From Chrysemys picta bellii (lineage: Eukaryota; Chordata; Testudines; Emydidae), in the NCBI RefSeq assembly GCF_011386835.1, contig NC_088791.1:27998998-28062997 (forward strand): a DNA stretch of 64,000 bases, read 5' to 3'. Every line of letters starts with the position of its first letter. Positions within the stretch are counted from its first letter, which is position 1. The translations under genes and the position numbers were made by a program. Under the pieces are notes generated by a model that made no database searches, was not told the DNA's origin, and was given only the letters and a program-made list of their open reading frames with translations. This document shows, one piece after another, positions 45,279-56,829 of the stretch.

Positions 45279-45574
45279 GGCTTGGTCTACACTACCCCCC
45301 CTAATTCGAACTAAGGTACGCAACTTCAGCTACGTGAATAACGTAGCTGAAGTTCGAAGTACCTTATTTCGAATTAGTTGAAACTTACCTTGGTCCACAC
45401 TCGGCAGGCAGGCTCCCCCGTCGACTCCGCGGTACTCCTCTCGGCGAGCTGGAGTACCGCAGTCGACGGCGAGCACTTCCGGGTTCGACTTATCGCGTCC
45501 AGACTAGACGCGATAAGTCGAACCCAGAAGTTCGATTTCCAGCCGTCGAACTTGCCGGTAAGTGTAGCCAAGGC
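45279..45574. mobile_element. MITE with GGCTTGGTCTACAC ends and stacked hairpins
   Basis: GGCTTGGTCTACACTA at the left and AGTGTAGCCAAGGCC at the right are inverted. Three further inverted pairs lie inside: CTTCAGCTACGT / ACGTAGCTGAAG, CCGTCGACTCCGCGGTACT / AGTACCGCAGTCGACGG, and GACTTATCGCGTC / GACGCGATAAGTC. Target duplication unclear. Confidence 0.75.
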
Positions 45575-45676
45575 CAGAGGGTCCTGTGGCACCTTTGAGA
45601 CTAACAGAAGTACTGGGAGCATAAGCTTTTGTGGGTAAGAACCTCACTTCTTCAGATGCAAGTGGTCTTCTTGCAT

Positions 45677-45715
45677 CTGAAGAAGTGAGGTTCTTACCCA
45701 CGAAAGCTTATGCTC
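45677..45715 (+). ncRNA. Hammerhead-like motif with intact core, palindrome D
   Basis: CTGAAGA (45677-45683), extra A, GTGAGGTTCTTACCCAC hairpin, GAAA (45702-45705), GC-TTAT-GC, TC, predicted cut between 45715 and 45716. This is the only copy in the window in which every conserved core position agrees with the hammerhead consensus. The left-arm copy has AAAA in place of GAAA. Stem I is weak by eye, so dimer cleavage would be the likelier mode. Confidence 0.6.
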
Positions 45716-46450
45716 CCAGTACTTCTGTTAGTCTCAAAGGTGCCACAGGAGCCTCTGTTGTTTTTTACAGATTCAGACTAACACGGCTACCCCTCTGATA
45801 ACTAACAGAAAAAGTAGTGATAATGCGGGGGAAAGAGGGGAGGGAAAGGCCTAGTGCGTAGAGCTTGCAAGGTCGAAGATAAGCATGCGAACGGGAACTG
45901 TTCTAATGTACTGCCTGCTGTAACTGTTGTCGGGGAGGGAGGGGTAGGAAGAAACCAGAACAAAAGGCTACTGAAAACAGCTTGGAATATAAAAGGGAAA
46001 ACTTGCTTGTATTTGCTGCGCTTATGATTTGAGACATGCTGGTCTACCGAGTGCCTTTTCGAGATCTCGAATAAACTTCGTTTGCTTCTCCACCCTGGTG
46101 TGTCTATTGGTGCGGCGCACACCGGGCAACGAACCCTGTTGCCCCCTGGGGACCCTCTGGGCCGGCAACAGTGTGGCTCGCAGAGCCTACACACATACAC
46201 TCCACCTACCAGACTTGGTCGGGGAGCTCGGGACCTTATGCCCAGCAGGGACGGGGGACTAGATGCTTCACCCCCGCGGGGGACTCCTGCTGGGGCTCAG
46301 GGCTTCAGCAGGAGCAGGGCTGAAACCCCAAGCCCCGGCAGGCGACTCCCAGGGTGCTGAAGCCCCGATTCCCAGCAGATGTGCCCTGGCTCTCGAACTT
46401 CTGAAGATTGTGGTATGAGGCTCGGCAGGTCAGTAAGTTTGGCCACCCCG

Positions 46451-47009
46451 GTTCATGACAGTCTTATTGAAGACCGCATAGCTGAAGAGACTGGGAATGG
46501 GAATGGAGTATTTTACTTCTGGGTCACTGATCCAGACTGGCGAGCCAAAAGTAATTCTTTAATAGATGTTTGGTAGACTAGATGAAACTAACTGATGCTC
46601 TCAACTTACCCTAGTAGACGGGTGTCCATATCACAATTATCACCAGCAAAATTGGCACTCTTGTAGTGGCTAAATAGAAAGGCTAAGGAGTGAATGGATG
46701 TGGAAGAGACTGAACTCCTCTCTCCTAACACTGGTGGTCATTCCACATCAGCAGTGAATCAAACCAGTGGATCAATGCACAGCATCTTACAGTATTATGG
46801 CCTGTGCTATGCTAGTCTTGTGGAAAGCAGAGTACTTTCATGGGTGTTAAGTCCAAATATAACATGAGCAGTCAATTCATTTCAAATTTAAAATAATTTT
46901 GTCTTTCTTCACTAATGGAGGAGTTTTAAAACAATGTGATGCTTTATGGAATATGTGGGACACTTTATGATATTATTGATACCAATAATATAAAATTATT
47001 TTAAAATTG
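46451..47009. other. Non-coding stretch, no recognised gene
   Basis: Nothing recognised. Confidence 0.4.
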
Positions 47010-47950
47010 CAAGGAATCTGTCCCGATATGCCGTGTGAGGTATCTATGAAAATATTATAATTTGCCAAGTATGATGATCTTGTTTATATGTTTCACCTTT
47101 GTATTATGAATTATAGATATGTATGATATCTGTATTTCCAAACTTGTGCTGTGTTTCTGGGTGACACCCCCAGATTGGCATCAGCACGAGGCCTGCTTGA
47201 TGGGACATCAGCTGTACAATGAACCCATTGAAAGGAGAAGGAGCCAAGGACTGCACCTTATGACTCAACAAGCCATGCACGGGCATGCCTATGAACAGAA
47301 CTCTAAGGCCTTTCAATGCCATGTGCTGTGAAGTTTGTGTTTGGGACACAGGAAGCACAAGCCATATGGCAAAAAGGAATATAAAGGGCAGCTGCATCAT
47401 CTCCATTTTGTCCTTATTCCTGCTTCTTACAACTTTTCTACAAATGAAGCTCTGAACAAATGACTGAATGACCCATCCAAGCTGTGCATGTGTTCCAGAG
47501 GGACTTTCAAGCCAGCAAAGTTACCAATACTGCTAAGAACCTGATATATGGATTTTGAAGACTCTATATGTGTCTGATTGCTTTACCATTTAATAACTCT
47601 CTTCCTGTTCTTTCTTTTTTCTTTATAATAAACCTTTAGTTTAAAGGATTGGCTCGCAGCATGGTATTTTGAGTAAGATCCAAACTAATATTGACCTGGC
47701 AACATGGCTGACCCTTTGGGGTCAGAAGAACATTTTGGTATAGTGGGCAGAGTTTTTAAACAACTTCTCACTGTACTGGACCTAGGAGCTGATTGAGAGC
47801 CAGAGAATTGGAATGCAATAAAGAGGGCTGTGTGGTTTAATTTTTTAGCTTCTTGATAACCAGTGTGGGGGATCAGAAGCACAGTTTGTGACTGGCTGCA
47901 GAGTTTAACTTCAGTGTTACCCACCAGTCTTGGGAGTATCTGCTCTCCAT
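47010..47950 (+). mobile_element. LTR-like unit with TATA box and AATAAA
   Basis: TATAAA (47380-47385) and AATAAA (47627-47632) lie about 240 bases apart, followed by a GT-rich stretch and GGATTGGCTCGCAGCATGG, an R-U5-like layout on the plus strand. Boundaries are not proven; no target duplication was found. The open frames within it are short and lack viral domains. Confidence 0.45.
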
Positions 47951-50440
47951 TTGAAAAAAAGCATACTGATGAGCCATTGATATACTGGTCTAAAGAAAGA
48001 GGATAGGACCTTATTATATTTATGATCTGAAACTGCGTAACTTAACACACTATTCTGGTGAAAGTTTCATAACAAAACTCTCGCAGGATTAGTCCGTTCT
48101 GAAGGTTTACAAAGATGTTTACTTCATACTATAAGATTTATTCCCGGATTAATATTTTTCTACAGATTTTACCTTTAAGAATTTACCAGTCTGCTGCTGT
48201 ATTATGAAGTACATAGTTAGTAATGGGGATAATGAAAGCATTCGTAAGTGCATAGTGTGGCTCATAGGTCAGTCTATTTTTGAAATGTGCCAGCTAAAAT
48301 TTTACATCAGTATTTTAACTCTCTGATGTATAAATTGTGTGGACTATTCATACCTCATCTTAAAGGTTTTCAGTTAATTATGTAGTTTATGTCTCCGGGT
48401 TAAATCACCTAAGCCAATTTAAATATAATTTTTTTGTGCCAGAATAAAGTAAGTTATATACAAAGACTATGTTAAAGCAATAATTAGGTTGAGATTTTAA
48501 TGAAGGAAAAGTCAGGAAATTCAGAATTAAGGATCCCACAGCAACTTTAACTCTGCTCCACTATGTAAATGCATACAATAAGGCATTGTTTCCCGACTTG
48601 AACAGTCTGGAAGAGGAAGAGCCAGTGCAGAGAAAAGAAGGAATAGAGGAAAAATACATCACACTGGATTTGTCCTATAAACTCCTCTGTTAATATGCTT
48701 CCAGCACTTGTAGCAACCTTTAAGGGAGGCACAGCACAAAACAGGCGCACCTCAAGCATATAGGGCTGCAAGCTCAGCTCACAGCCTAACGTTCTCTTCT
48801 CTACTCCTGTTGCACTTTGCCACAAAAATATACAGCCCACAAGGGGCCACTAGTAGCGTCCCCATGTAGCACGTCACCTTCAGGTGAGTGACAGGGGGAA
48901 ACAAAGAAGTAAAGATGACAAACGGGGGGGAAAAATATATGAACAAAAGATGAGACGAGAAGGCAGAAAAGGAAAATAGGACTGAAAAGAACCTCCCAGG
49001 TAATCAAGTCCAGTTCCCTGCTATCGCAGTCATATAATCCCGTTTATAAATTCATCAAATTCTATTGTAAAACTGGTTAGGTCAAGGCCAAGGGAGAAAG
49101 AGAAAAGCGAAAATGGCAACTGTTTCAAGAAATGGCACAAGGGAGACGCAGCTCTTTTGAACAATTAACAAAATATACTGACAATATGGTACAATTTTTA
49201 CTAAGGTTTGTGTTTGCTAGTTTTCATATAAGTGATTCCAATATTACAAATTAACATGCAGATTTTGTAAATGTACAAATTCTGGCTTTTATCACTGCAG
49301 CAACGACAACAGAAAGATTACAAAAAACAAACAAAAACAAAACCAAGGACTTAAACATCCCTGGGCTACAGTCAATGCATGGTTTGCCTACTATTTGCCA
49401 GAATTCTAAAATGATCACGAGACACTCAATGCCATAGTTTAAAGTCAATGTTATTTTCCTATCTCTGAGGACAAAGAAAAACTCAGTCTCCCGTAACTTA
49501 GAAAAGTTAGTGTTTTTACTGATAGCTTTTTGGATGAGAAAAACTGTGAAACAACTACACCGTCAATAAGCAGTTTTATTTCTCAAGAGTTAGAGATTTC
49601 TTCAAGATTGCTTTTTTACAGGCACCCTCCAAATAAGATCATCTCAGAAGTGACACTAAACATGACATTTTAGTGAAACACATTTGGTATAGAAATTCTG
49701 GATAAAGAACAAATCAAAAGTTGCCAAATTATTTGCTGAAAAGGGACAAGCATGACATGAGCAAAACCTAGGGGTACATTTCTAATGAACACACTGAGTT
49801 TCAGCAACCTGACTCCCCATTATTATCAAGAACAGCTATTGGCTAAAAGTCTATGAAACATTTAGAAAATATGCAATGCAGTAAGAAGATACTATTTGTA
49901 TAGAGTACCTTTTACTAACCTTAAGTACACATTTAGTCTGAAAATCTCAGTCTTCCCAAACACTGCTAAACAAAAATTTGTCAGATTGCAATTTTGCCAT
50001 GTTACAGTACATATAGATTGTTGTAATGTAATAATGTTACAATAAGGTATGTAATATGTTAGCCCATTCTTGCCCTTCTACCTTACCTTCCATACACCAT
50101 CTGGACAGTAACTCCCAAGGATGGGGCTCAGACGCCGTGGGCACCTTCGCAGTTTAGACAGCGACAAGCACAATTGTTCACAACTCCAGTGCTCCAGAAA
50201 CATTAACAAAGGCACTCCTCTTTGAACTTTTTAGAGAGATGATGGTTCGCAGAGCCATGAGGAGGAACCAGAGAGTGAAGTTAGGGATTGTGTGGAAAAA
50301 TAACAGGGGAGAACAGGAGGCTGGGTAAGTCAGTTGAAATGGACAGAAGGTGATGTCAATTGTAAAATAAAGAATTAAATTTAGGAATGGATAGAACACT
50401 GAGTACAAGACTAAAGTTAGGGGGAGAGAAATGTATACAT
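47951..50440. other. Non-coding stretch, no recognised gene
   Basis: Mostly AT-rich. A 97-codon minus frame at 48547-48840 shows no domain. No splice-flanked exon stood out. Confidence 0.45.
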
Positions 50441-50525
50441 TTTTTAAAATTGTTTAGCACAGTGGTGCCCCAATCCTGAGTGTGGCCTCTAGAGACTACT
50501 GCAATACAAATAATTGTTGAAATGA
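50441..50525 (+). repeat. Old LINE-3'-end-like repeat fragment
   Basis: TTTAGCACAGTGGTGCCCCA and ACTACTGCAATACAAATAAT resemble the repeat at 3350-3600. A related piece is near 51060-51150. Confidence 0.4.
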
Positions 50526-51408
50526 TAGTATAGGGAGGAAAAAGTAAAAGATGAGAGCTAGGCAGGATTAGAAGGGATAAAGGGATGCAAAAATAAGTGA
50601 TACATCTTTTTTGCCAATCCTTCATTTACATTTGGTTATTTTTGTGAGGTCCTCTGAGCTGTCCTGCCTTACTTTATGTCTTTGAAGATCTCAGCACACT
50701 TTTGAGTGTTGTTATGATAGAGATGTGTATAAAGAGGAAACGAATGCTGAGTTAATTTCTATTTTCCATGAAACCAGGCTGGCTGGTATTATGTTTCCAT
50801 CTTTTAACAACAAAGTCCCACAACAGCTGTCCCATTCTTTTGCACGAGATCAGTGTTTGGCTGACCAACCTATAATTATCCTGATCATCCCATAAGTCCT
50901 TTTTAAATATTGACATAACATTAGCTTCCTTTTCCCCAGTTTTTCACAATATATTAAAAATTAACATTAGCGTTCCAGAGAGCGCCTCAGCCAATTTCTA
51001 TAAGACTAAAACAGCTAAACTGCTCCTTCTGATAGACCAGGGCTACTTTACTTTATGCTGAACCCATTGTCTGTAGCTTTTTAGATGACAAGCCCTTCAG
51101 AACAAGAAATATCCCTTCTTTTATATTTGCACAGTATCTAGTACACAGCAGGCAGTCCAGGAGATTAAAATAATAGTGGAAGTAGGGCAATTTTTCTTGG
51201 ACACCTCTTATCTCCAGAACCTCTCTATTTGATCTGACAGATCATGAAAGATCATCTTTGGAGCATGGTGTAAGGACCATCTCTTCTGGCTGAAGGGAAG
51301 ATAGGGGGAACCTTATTTGACATTGGTCAGTATGATGTGGTATTTTTCAGTACATATGGGTTCAGAAAACTTGGTATTATCCATTCTTCCATTGTGCTGA
51401 TCTGTTTA
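50526..51408. other. Non-coding stretch, no recognised gene
   Basis: Nothing recognised beyond a possible old repeat piece at 51060-51150. Confidence 0.35.
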
Positions 51409-51416
51409 CTTTATGT

Positions 51417-51726
51417 CAGGGGTAGGCAACCTATGGCACGTGTGCCAAAGGCAGCACACGAGCTGATTTTCAGTGGCACTCACACTGCCTGGGTCCTGGC
51501 CACCGGTCCGGGGGGCTCTGCATTTTAATTTAATTTTAAATGAAGCTTCTTAAACATTTTAAAAACCTTATTTACTTCACATACAACAATAGTTTAGTTA
51601 TATATTATAGACTTATAGAAAGAGACCTTCTAAAAACATTAAAATGTATTACTGCAAGCAAAACCTTAAATTACAGTGAATAAATGAAGACTCGGCATAC
51701 CACTTCTGAAAGGTTGCCGACCCCTG
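51417..51726. mobile_element. hAT-type MITE with exact 8-bp TSD
   Basis: CAGGGGTAGGCAACCTATGG and AGGTTGCCGACCCCTG are inverted ends. CTTTATGT flanks both sides (51409-51416, 51727-51734). The 310-bp interior is AT-rich with no transposase. Confidence 0.95.
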
Positions 51727-51734
51727 CTTTATGT

Positions 51735-53383
51735 GTTTCTCCAGTGTGGATCAGCTGAGAGTATAGGATCTGTTGCATGAGGCATGAAACATCCACTGCT
51801 GTGCTGGGGAACATTAGTTGAGGGTAAAATAAATCAATCCATTCTGTGCGCCATTGACTGCCTCAGCCAATGTAGACCAAACTCAAAAATAGTAGTCATG
51901 CAAAAAGTTAAGGATATTTTTAACTAAGATAAATAGGTTTTTAAACCAATGCAAAAAGCCAGCTCTGTTTACAAACAGACCAGACAACAATGGTCTCAAG
52001 TTTATTGCTCCTCAATTGGAGAAGCAGGTTGCCACTGGGAGGAGAAAATGGAGACAGTCATTAGCATAAAAAGTTATCATGGATCTTTTCCTTCAACCCA
52101 ATAGTAACAGAATGGTGAAACAATTCACTTCTCTAGCTATGCCTCTGACTTAACTAGGCAGACTAAACTTTGTGGCTAACAGCCTCTCTACCACACCAGA
52201 ATATCAGCAGACACAACATGTCTGAAATTTGGACTGAAACTTTTATCTGAGACAAGCTTAATCATGCAGAAGAGCAACTAACATGCAGAGTATGGAGCAT
52301 TTATCATTGGAAGTGGGAGACCCTTCAGAATCCAGTATTCACACTTTGTCTTGATAATCTATGTAAGGCCATAGACAGTTCTGCTCCCCATCCAACCTAC
52401 AATCCAAGGCAAATTTTACTGAAGTGATCAAAAAGTATATTTTCATATTGTAATAAGCAAACTGGCATGTGGACAGATATAAAGGTCTTATCTATTAGAA
52501 AATTTAAGAATTCATGAAAGATACATTGTCAGAGGACTGGACTGACCACCTTATTTTATCTACTGCACATTCCATAGCTTGTAGTTCTTGAGTGTCCAAT
52601 GGTTAAAACTTGCCATTGCTATCTACCCAATTTATTTTGTTTGAACAGAGATTGTGAGATACTCTCCCCCATTCCATGATACTTTGCTGTAGCTGAAAAA
52701 AATAAATAAATGAGAAGGGAAATAGCTTCCACTCCAGCTGTCCTCTTCTGGAGAGGAAAGCCAGTGGAAGATGGATGGGAGAAACCCCTTTCAAAATCCA
52801 CGGTCAGACAGACCCTGGCCATGCAGTTTACATTATTCTATAGACTTTTTTAGAAAACAGCATAGGAAAATAAAATAGAAAAATCAGAACAAAATATGGG
52901 ACACTCCACTGCAGCACACTAATGCCTCCTGCCCTTCACCATGATGGATTCACCCTCCAATCCAACTGCATGTGAAAAGGAGTGCCTCTGCCTGAAAAGG
53001 CAAATTGAAATAATGCATTTTTAGTGGACCTATGCTGAACCAGCCTATAGTTATAAAAGCAACTGTCCTACTGAAGACAATGTAGAGTTTTACATAAATG
53101 TAATACAATTACTTCAGATTTAACCTTCTGCATGGCATATCTCTTTACTAATTTAACTATTTAGTGCCTGATGAGCAGGTTCTCACAATTCATCACAGAA
53201 GCACTGGATGTTGGCAAATTCTGAGTTCATCAAGGAATTCAGAGATTGATGTCTCGATATCTAAATCAACATATTTAGTTCCAACACACCTACCTCATAG
53301 TGGCCCTATATGAAATGTTACAGCTTCTGGAGCATTTCCTATTTCAGAAAGCCAATGGTTGCATCCTAGAATGATTTCCTAGG
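51735..53383. other. Non-coding stretch, no recognised gene
   Basis: AT-rich sequence without recognised repeats or exons. Confidence 0.4.
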
Positions 53384-55120
53384 ATGAGATATTGCAACAA
53401 GAAGAAAGTCAAGGAAAGTGTGGGCCCCTTACTGAATGAGGGAGGCAACCTAGCGATAGAGGATGTGGAAAAAGCTAATGTACTTAATGATTTTTTTGTC
53501 TCTGTCTTCACAAACAAGGTCAGCTCCCAGACTGCTGCACTGGGCAGCACAATATGGGGAGGAGATGACAAGCCCTCTGTGGAGAAAGAAGTGGTTCAGG
53601 ACTATTTAGAAAAGGTGGACGAGCACAAGTCCATGGGGCCGGATGCGCTGCATCCAAGGGTGCTAAAGGAGTTGGTGGATATGATTGCAGAGCCATTGGC
53701 TATTATCTTTGAAAACTCATGGTGATCCAGGGAGGTCCTGGATGACTGGAAAAAGGCTAATGTAGTGCCCATCTTTAAAAAAGGGAAGGAGGAGGAGCCG
53801 GGGAACTACAGGCCAGTCAGCCTCACCTCAGTCCCTGGAAAAATCATGGAGCAGGTCCTCAAGGAATCAATTCTGAAGCACTTAGAGGAGAGGAAAGTGA
53901 TCAGGAACAGTCAGCATGGATTCACGAAGGACAAGTCATGCCTGACTAACCTAATTGCCATCTATGACGAGATAACTGGCTCTGTGGATGAGGGGAAAGC
54001 AGTGGACGTGTTATTCCTTGACTTTAGCAAAGCTTTTGATACAGTCTCCCACAGTATTCTTGCCGGCAAGTTAAAGAAGTATGGGCTGGATGAATGGACT
54101 ATAAGGTGGATAGAAAGCTGGCTAGATTGTCGGGCTCAATGGGTAGTGATCAAAGGCTCCATGTCTAGTTGGCAGCTGGTATCAAGCGGAGTGCCCCAAG
54201 GGTCGGTCCTGGGGCCGATTTTGTTCAAGATCTTCATTAATGACCTGGAGGATGGCGTGAACTGCACCCTCATCAAGTTTGCAGATGACACTAAACTGGG
54301 AGGAGTGGTAGATACGCTGGAGGGTAGGGATAGGATACAGAGGGACCTAGACAAATGAGAGGATTGGGCCAAAAGAAATTTAATGAGGTTCAACAAGGAC
54401 AAGTGCAGAGTCCTGAACTTAGGACCGAAGAATCCCATGCACTGCTACAGACTAGGGACCAAATGGCTAGGCAGCAGTTCTGCAGAAAAGGACCTAGGGG
54501 TGACAGTGGACGAGAAGCTGGATATGAGTCAACAGTGTGCCCTTGTTGCCAAGAAGGCTAACGGCATTTTGGGCCATATAAGTAGGAACACTGCCAGCAG
54601 ATCGAGAGACGTGATAATTCCCCTCTATTCGACATTGGTGAGGCCTCATCTGGAGTACTGTGTCCAGTTTTGGGCCCCACACTACTGGAAGAATGTGGAG
54701 AAATTGGAAAGAGTCCAGCGGAGGGCAACAAAAATGATTGCAGGGCTGGAGCACATGACTTATGAGGAGAGGCTGAGGGAATTGGGATGGTTTAGTCTGC
54801 AGAAGAGAAGAATGAGGGGGGATTTGATAGCTGCTTTCAACTACCTGAAAGGGGGTTCCAAAGAGAATGGATCTAGACTGTTCTCAGTGGTACCAGATGA
54901 CAGAACAAGGAGTAATGGTCTCATGTTGCAGGGGGGGAGGTTTAGGTTGGATATTAGGAAAAACTTTTTCACTAGGAGGGTGGTGAAGCACTGGAATGGG
55001 TTACATAGGGAGGTGGTGGAATCTCCTTCCTTCGAGGTTTTTAAGGTCAGGCTTGACAAAGCCCTGGCTGGGATGATTTGGTTGGGGATTGGTCCTGATT
55101 TGAGCAGGGGGTTGGACTAG
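53384..55120 (+). pseudogene. CR1 reverse transcriptase, nearly complete, two stops
   Basis: Blocks in order: linker ([30 protein letters not shown]), fingers ([31 protein letters not shown]), motif A ([17 protein letters not shown]), motif B ([15 protein letters not shown]), motif C ([10 protein letters not shown]), thumb ([33 protein letters not shown]) and C-terminus ([33 protein letters not shown]). The catalytic aspartates of motifs A and C are present. In-frame stops at 53723-53725 and 54356-54358 break it into three. There is no endonuclease or ORF1, so it is a dead copy of what was recently an active family. Confidence 0.93.
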
Positions 55121-55164
55121 ATGACCTCCTGAGGTCCCTTCCAATCCTGATATTCTATGATTCT
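53384..55164 (+). mobile_element. CR1 LINE, longest copy in the window
   Basis: 5'-truncated, starting in the linker after the endonuclease and running to the CCTGATATTCTATGATTCT end. Close in sequence to 8503-9946, so the same, fairly young subfamily. Confidence 0.95.
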
Positions 55165-56829
55165 AAGTCTCAGCAAACAGAACAATGCACTGCAACAGAC
55201 ACGTGCTGCTTTTTACTATGTTTACTGTACATTGCATGGATTCCACAAACAACTTTTGTATCCATGTGCTAAATTTAAATACCCAAGTTTGAAAATATTG
55301 TCCTTAGTATATTGCAGGACTACAGCAGGATTACAAGGCCTTACAATTCAGTTGAATTTGAGAGACGAACAGAACCCAGCTATCTCTCCCACAGTTATGC
55401 TGTCTCTGTAATGCTGAGAAATAAAGAACACTAAACAAGTATGTTTACTACAAATCATACAGGGAGAAGATCTGTTGAATTTATCATTTCACAGTCTCTT
55501 TGCAAAGTAAGACCTGCAGTTCAACACAAACTGTTTCACACAAAGTTCTATCTACAGCTTTGATGACTCCCTTGCCTCACACACTGGGATTTATAAATGC
55601 AATTTGTATGTTGTGCATACCAAATCCACGCATTATTCTGAGATCCCAATTCTCTAGTGTTTGGTTTAAAAACAAGCCAAGGGAATGTGAAGATCCACAC
55701 AATGTATTATTATTATTATTTCCCGAAATCAAGCTGAATATTAGTTTTAACAAAATTTTGGGACGAAACTACACAATAATGTTCAAAGCGCTACACATCT
55801 TTCAGAATTTTACGTTAAGAGGTTATATCGTTACCCGAAAGAGTAAGCCAGAGAAAAAGGACTAGATAACGTAAAAGGGTTAAGGGACAAGAAATTATAC
55901 ACAATAGAAAAGAAATGAAAACTGTTTGCTATAGCAAAGCCACTGTTTCCCAAGGCAACAGAATAGATGGGGCACTGCATCTGGAAATGCCAACTCGGTA
56001 TGGCAAGTGGCCAGGAACAGACTGTGCCATCAACTGACTGGACACTCATACCTACCAGCACCCAGTTTGCCCCGTGATTTAACATTAAAAAAAAATTCTA
56101 GTTATGTGCTCAGTAAAAGTATGTTTTAACATAATGTCATTTAATTAATTCATTCACCAAAACAAAGTCACAAGGCAGCACTCACCAAAAGCACACTAAC
56201 CATTGTAATTTTTTACTGAAGCATCAGTTAAAGTTATCCACTTTGTAGTTATCACATCTAAACAGATATTGACTCATGAAAATTGTAAAAAACAAAATAC
56301 AAAATCTAGAAGTAACAAAGTTTCTACACTTCAAATCATTCCTGAGAAATATGCGTTTCTGAAGTGATAAACAAAAGCATACAAACTCTGTATAAGATGA
56401 TCACAAACTTTCCTCCCAAAATGTTTTTTGGAAATAATGGAACCAACCACATAGGACAACTGTGCCACAAAACCTTGTTTCTTGCATTAAAAAATGTTTA
56501 ATATGACTGAAAGCAAAATGCTTTTTTCACACAGCATTGGAAACATACAGCAGAAGCAGAACAGGATAAGGATGCACAGCTACTATCCACATCTAAAGAA
56601 CAACACAGCAAAAGTTTTAAACCTCTGCTGCTTTTACCCATCCCTGAAGGGGCAGGAAAAGACTGCACCAGAATGATTGAATCTGTTTCTTTATAAATTT
56701 CTACATAAATCCAGAAGAAAAAATGGGGATGAGAGGGACGTCCTAGGAGGAGACCCATGGGAATATGGCACACCGGGAGGAGGATGGGGGGCAGATAAAG
56801 AACATGGCAAAAAGTAATCTAATAAAGAC
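55165..56829. other. Non-coding stretch, no recognised gene
   Basis: AT-rich with an ATT microsatellite-like patch near 55704-55722. Frames at 55500 and 56498 lack domains and splice context. Confidence 0.45.

Larger units (their letters stand above)
45270..45800. mobile_element. Palindromic PLE-tail insertion D, 13-bp TSD, with a MITE inside
   Basis: PLE tail inverted against itself: left arm from AGAGGGTCCTGTGGCACC (45575 on) inward to TTCAGATGCAAG, right arm from TTGCATCTGAAGAAG outward to GGCTACCCCTCTGATA. ACTAACAGAAAAA flanks the whole unit (45257-45269, 45801-45813). A MITE occupies 45279-45574 near the left edge, so it either entered the PLE copy later or was carried with it. The unit sits in the LTR. 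Confidence 0.82.
45052..46170 (+). mobile_element. Solo LTR, class I ERV-like, 4-bp TSD, itself interrupted
   Basis: Begins TGTTGACGTCACTAGG and ends GGGCCGGCAACA (TGTTG/CAACA inverted ends). GTGT flanks both sides (45048-45051, 46171-46174); a 4-bp duplication fits gammaretrovirus-like elements. A TATA box (TATAAAA, 45988-45994) and AATAAA (46070-46075) are in the right order for U3-R-U5 on the plus strand. Without the nested insertion the LTR would be about 575 bp. No viral genes are present. Confidence 0.85.
44994..46450. mobile_element. hAT-like element, outermost layer of a nest
   Basis: The left arm CAGAGGTGGCCAAACTGTGG and the right arm AGTAAGTTTGGCCACCCCGG form inverted ends. The unit is split by the LTR at 45052-46170; GTGGCTTGTGAGCCACATGC before it and GTGGCTCGCAGAGCC after it support continuity. 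The outer 8-bp duplication is no longer visible. Confidence 0.6.

Noticed and set aside
47010..47950. Calling this unit a provirus
   Set aside because: Only LTR-like signals are present; no gag, pol or env frames and no second LTR were seen.
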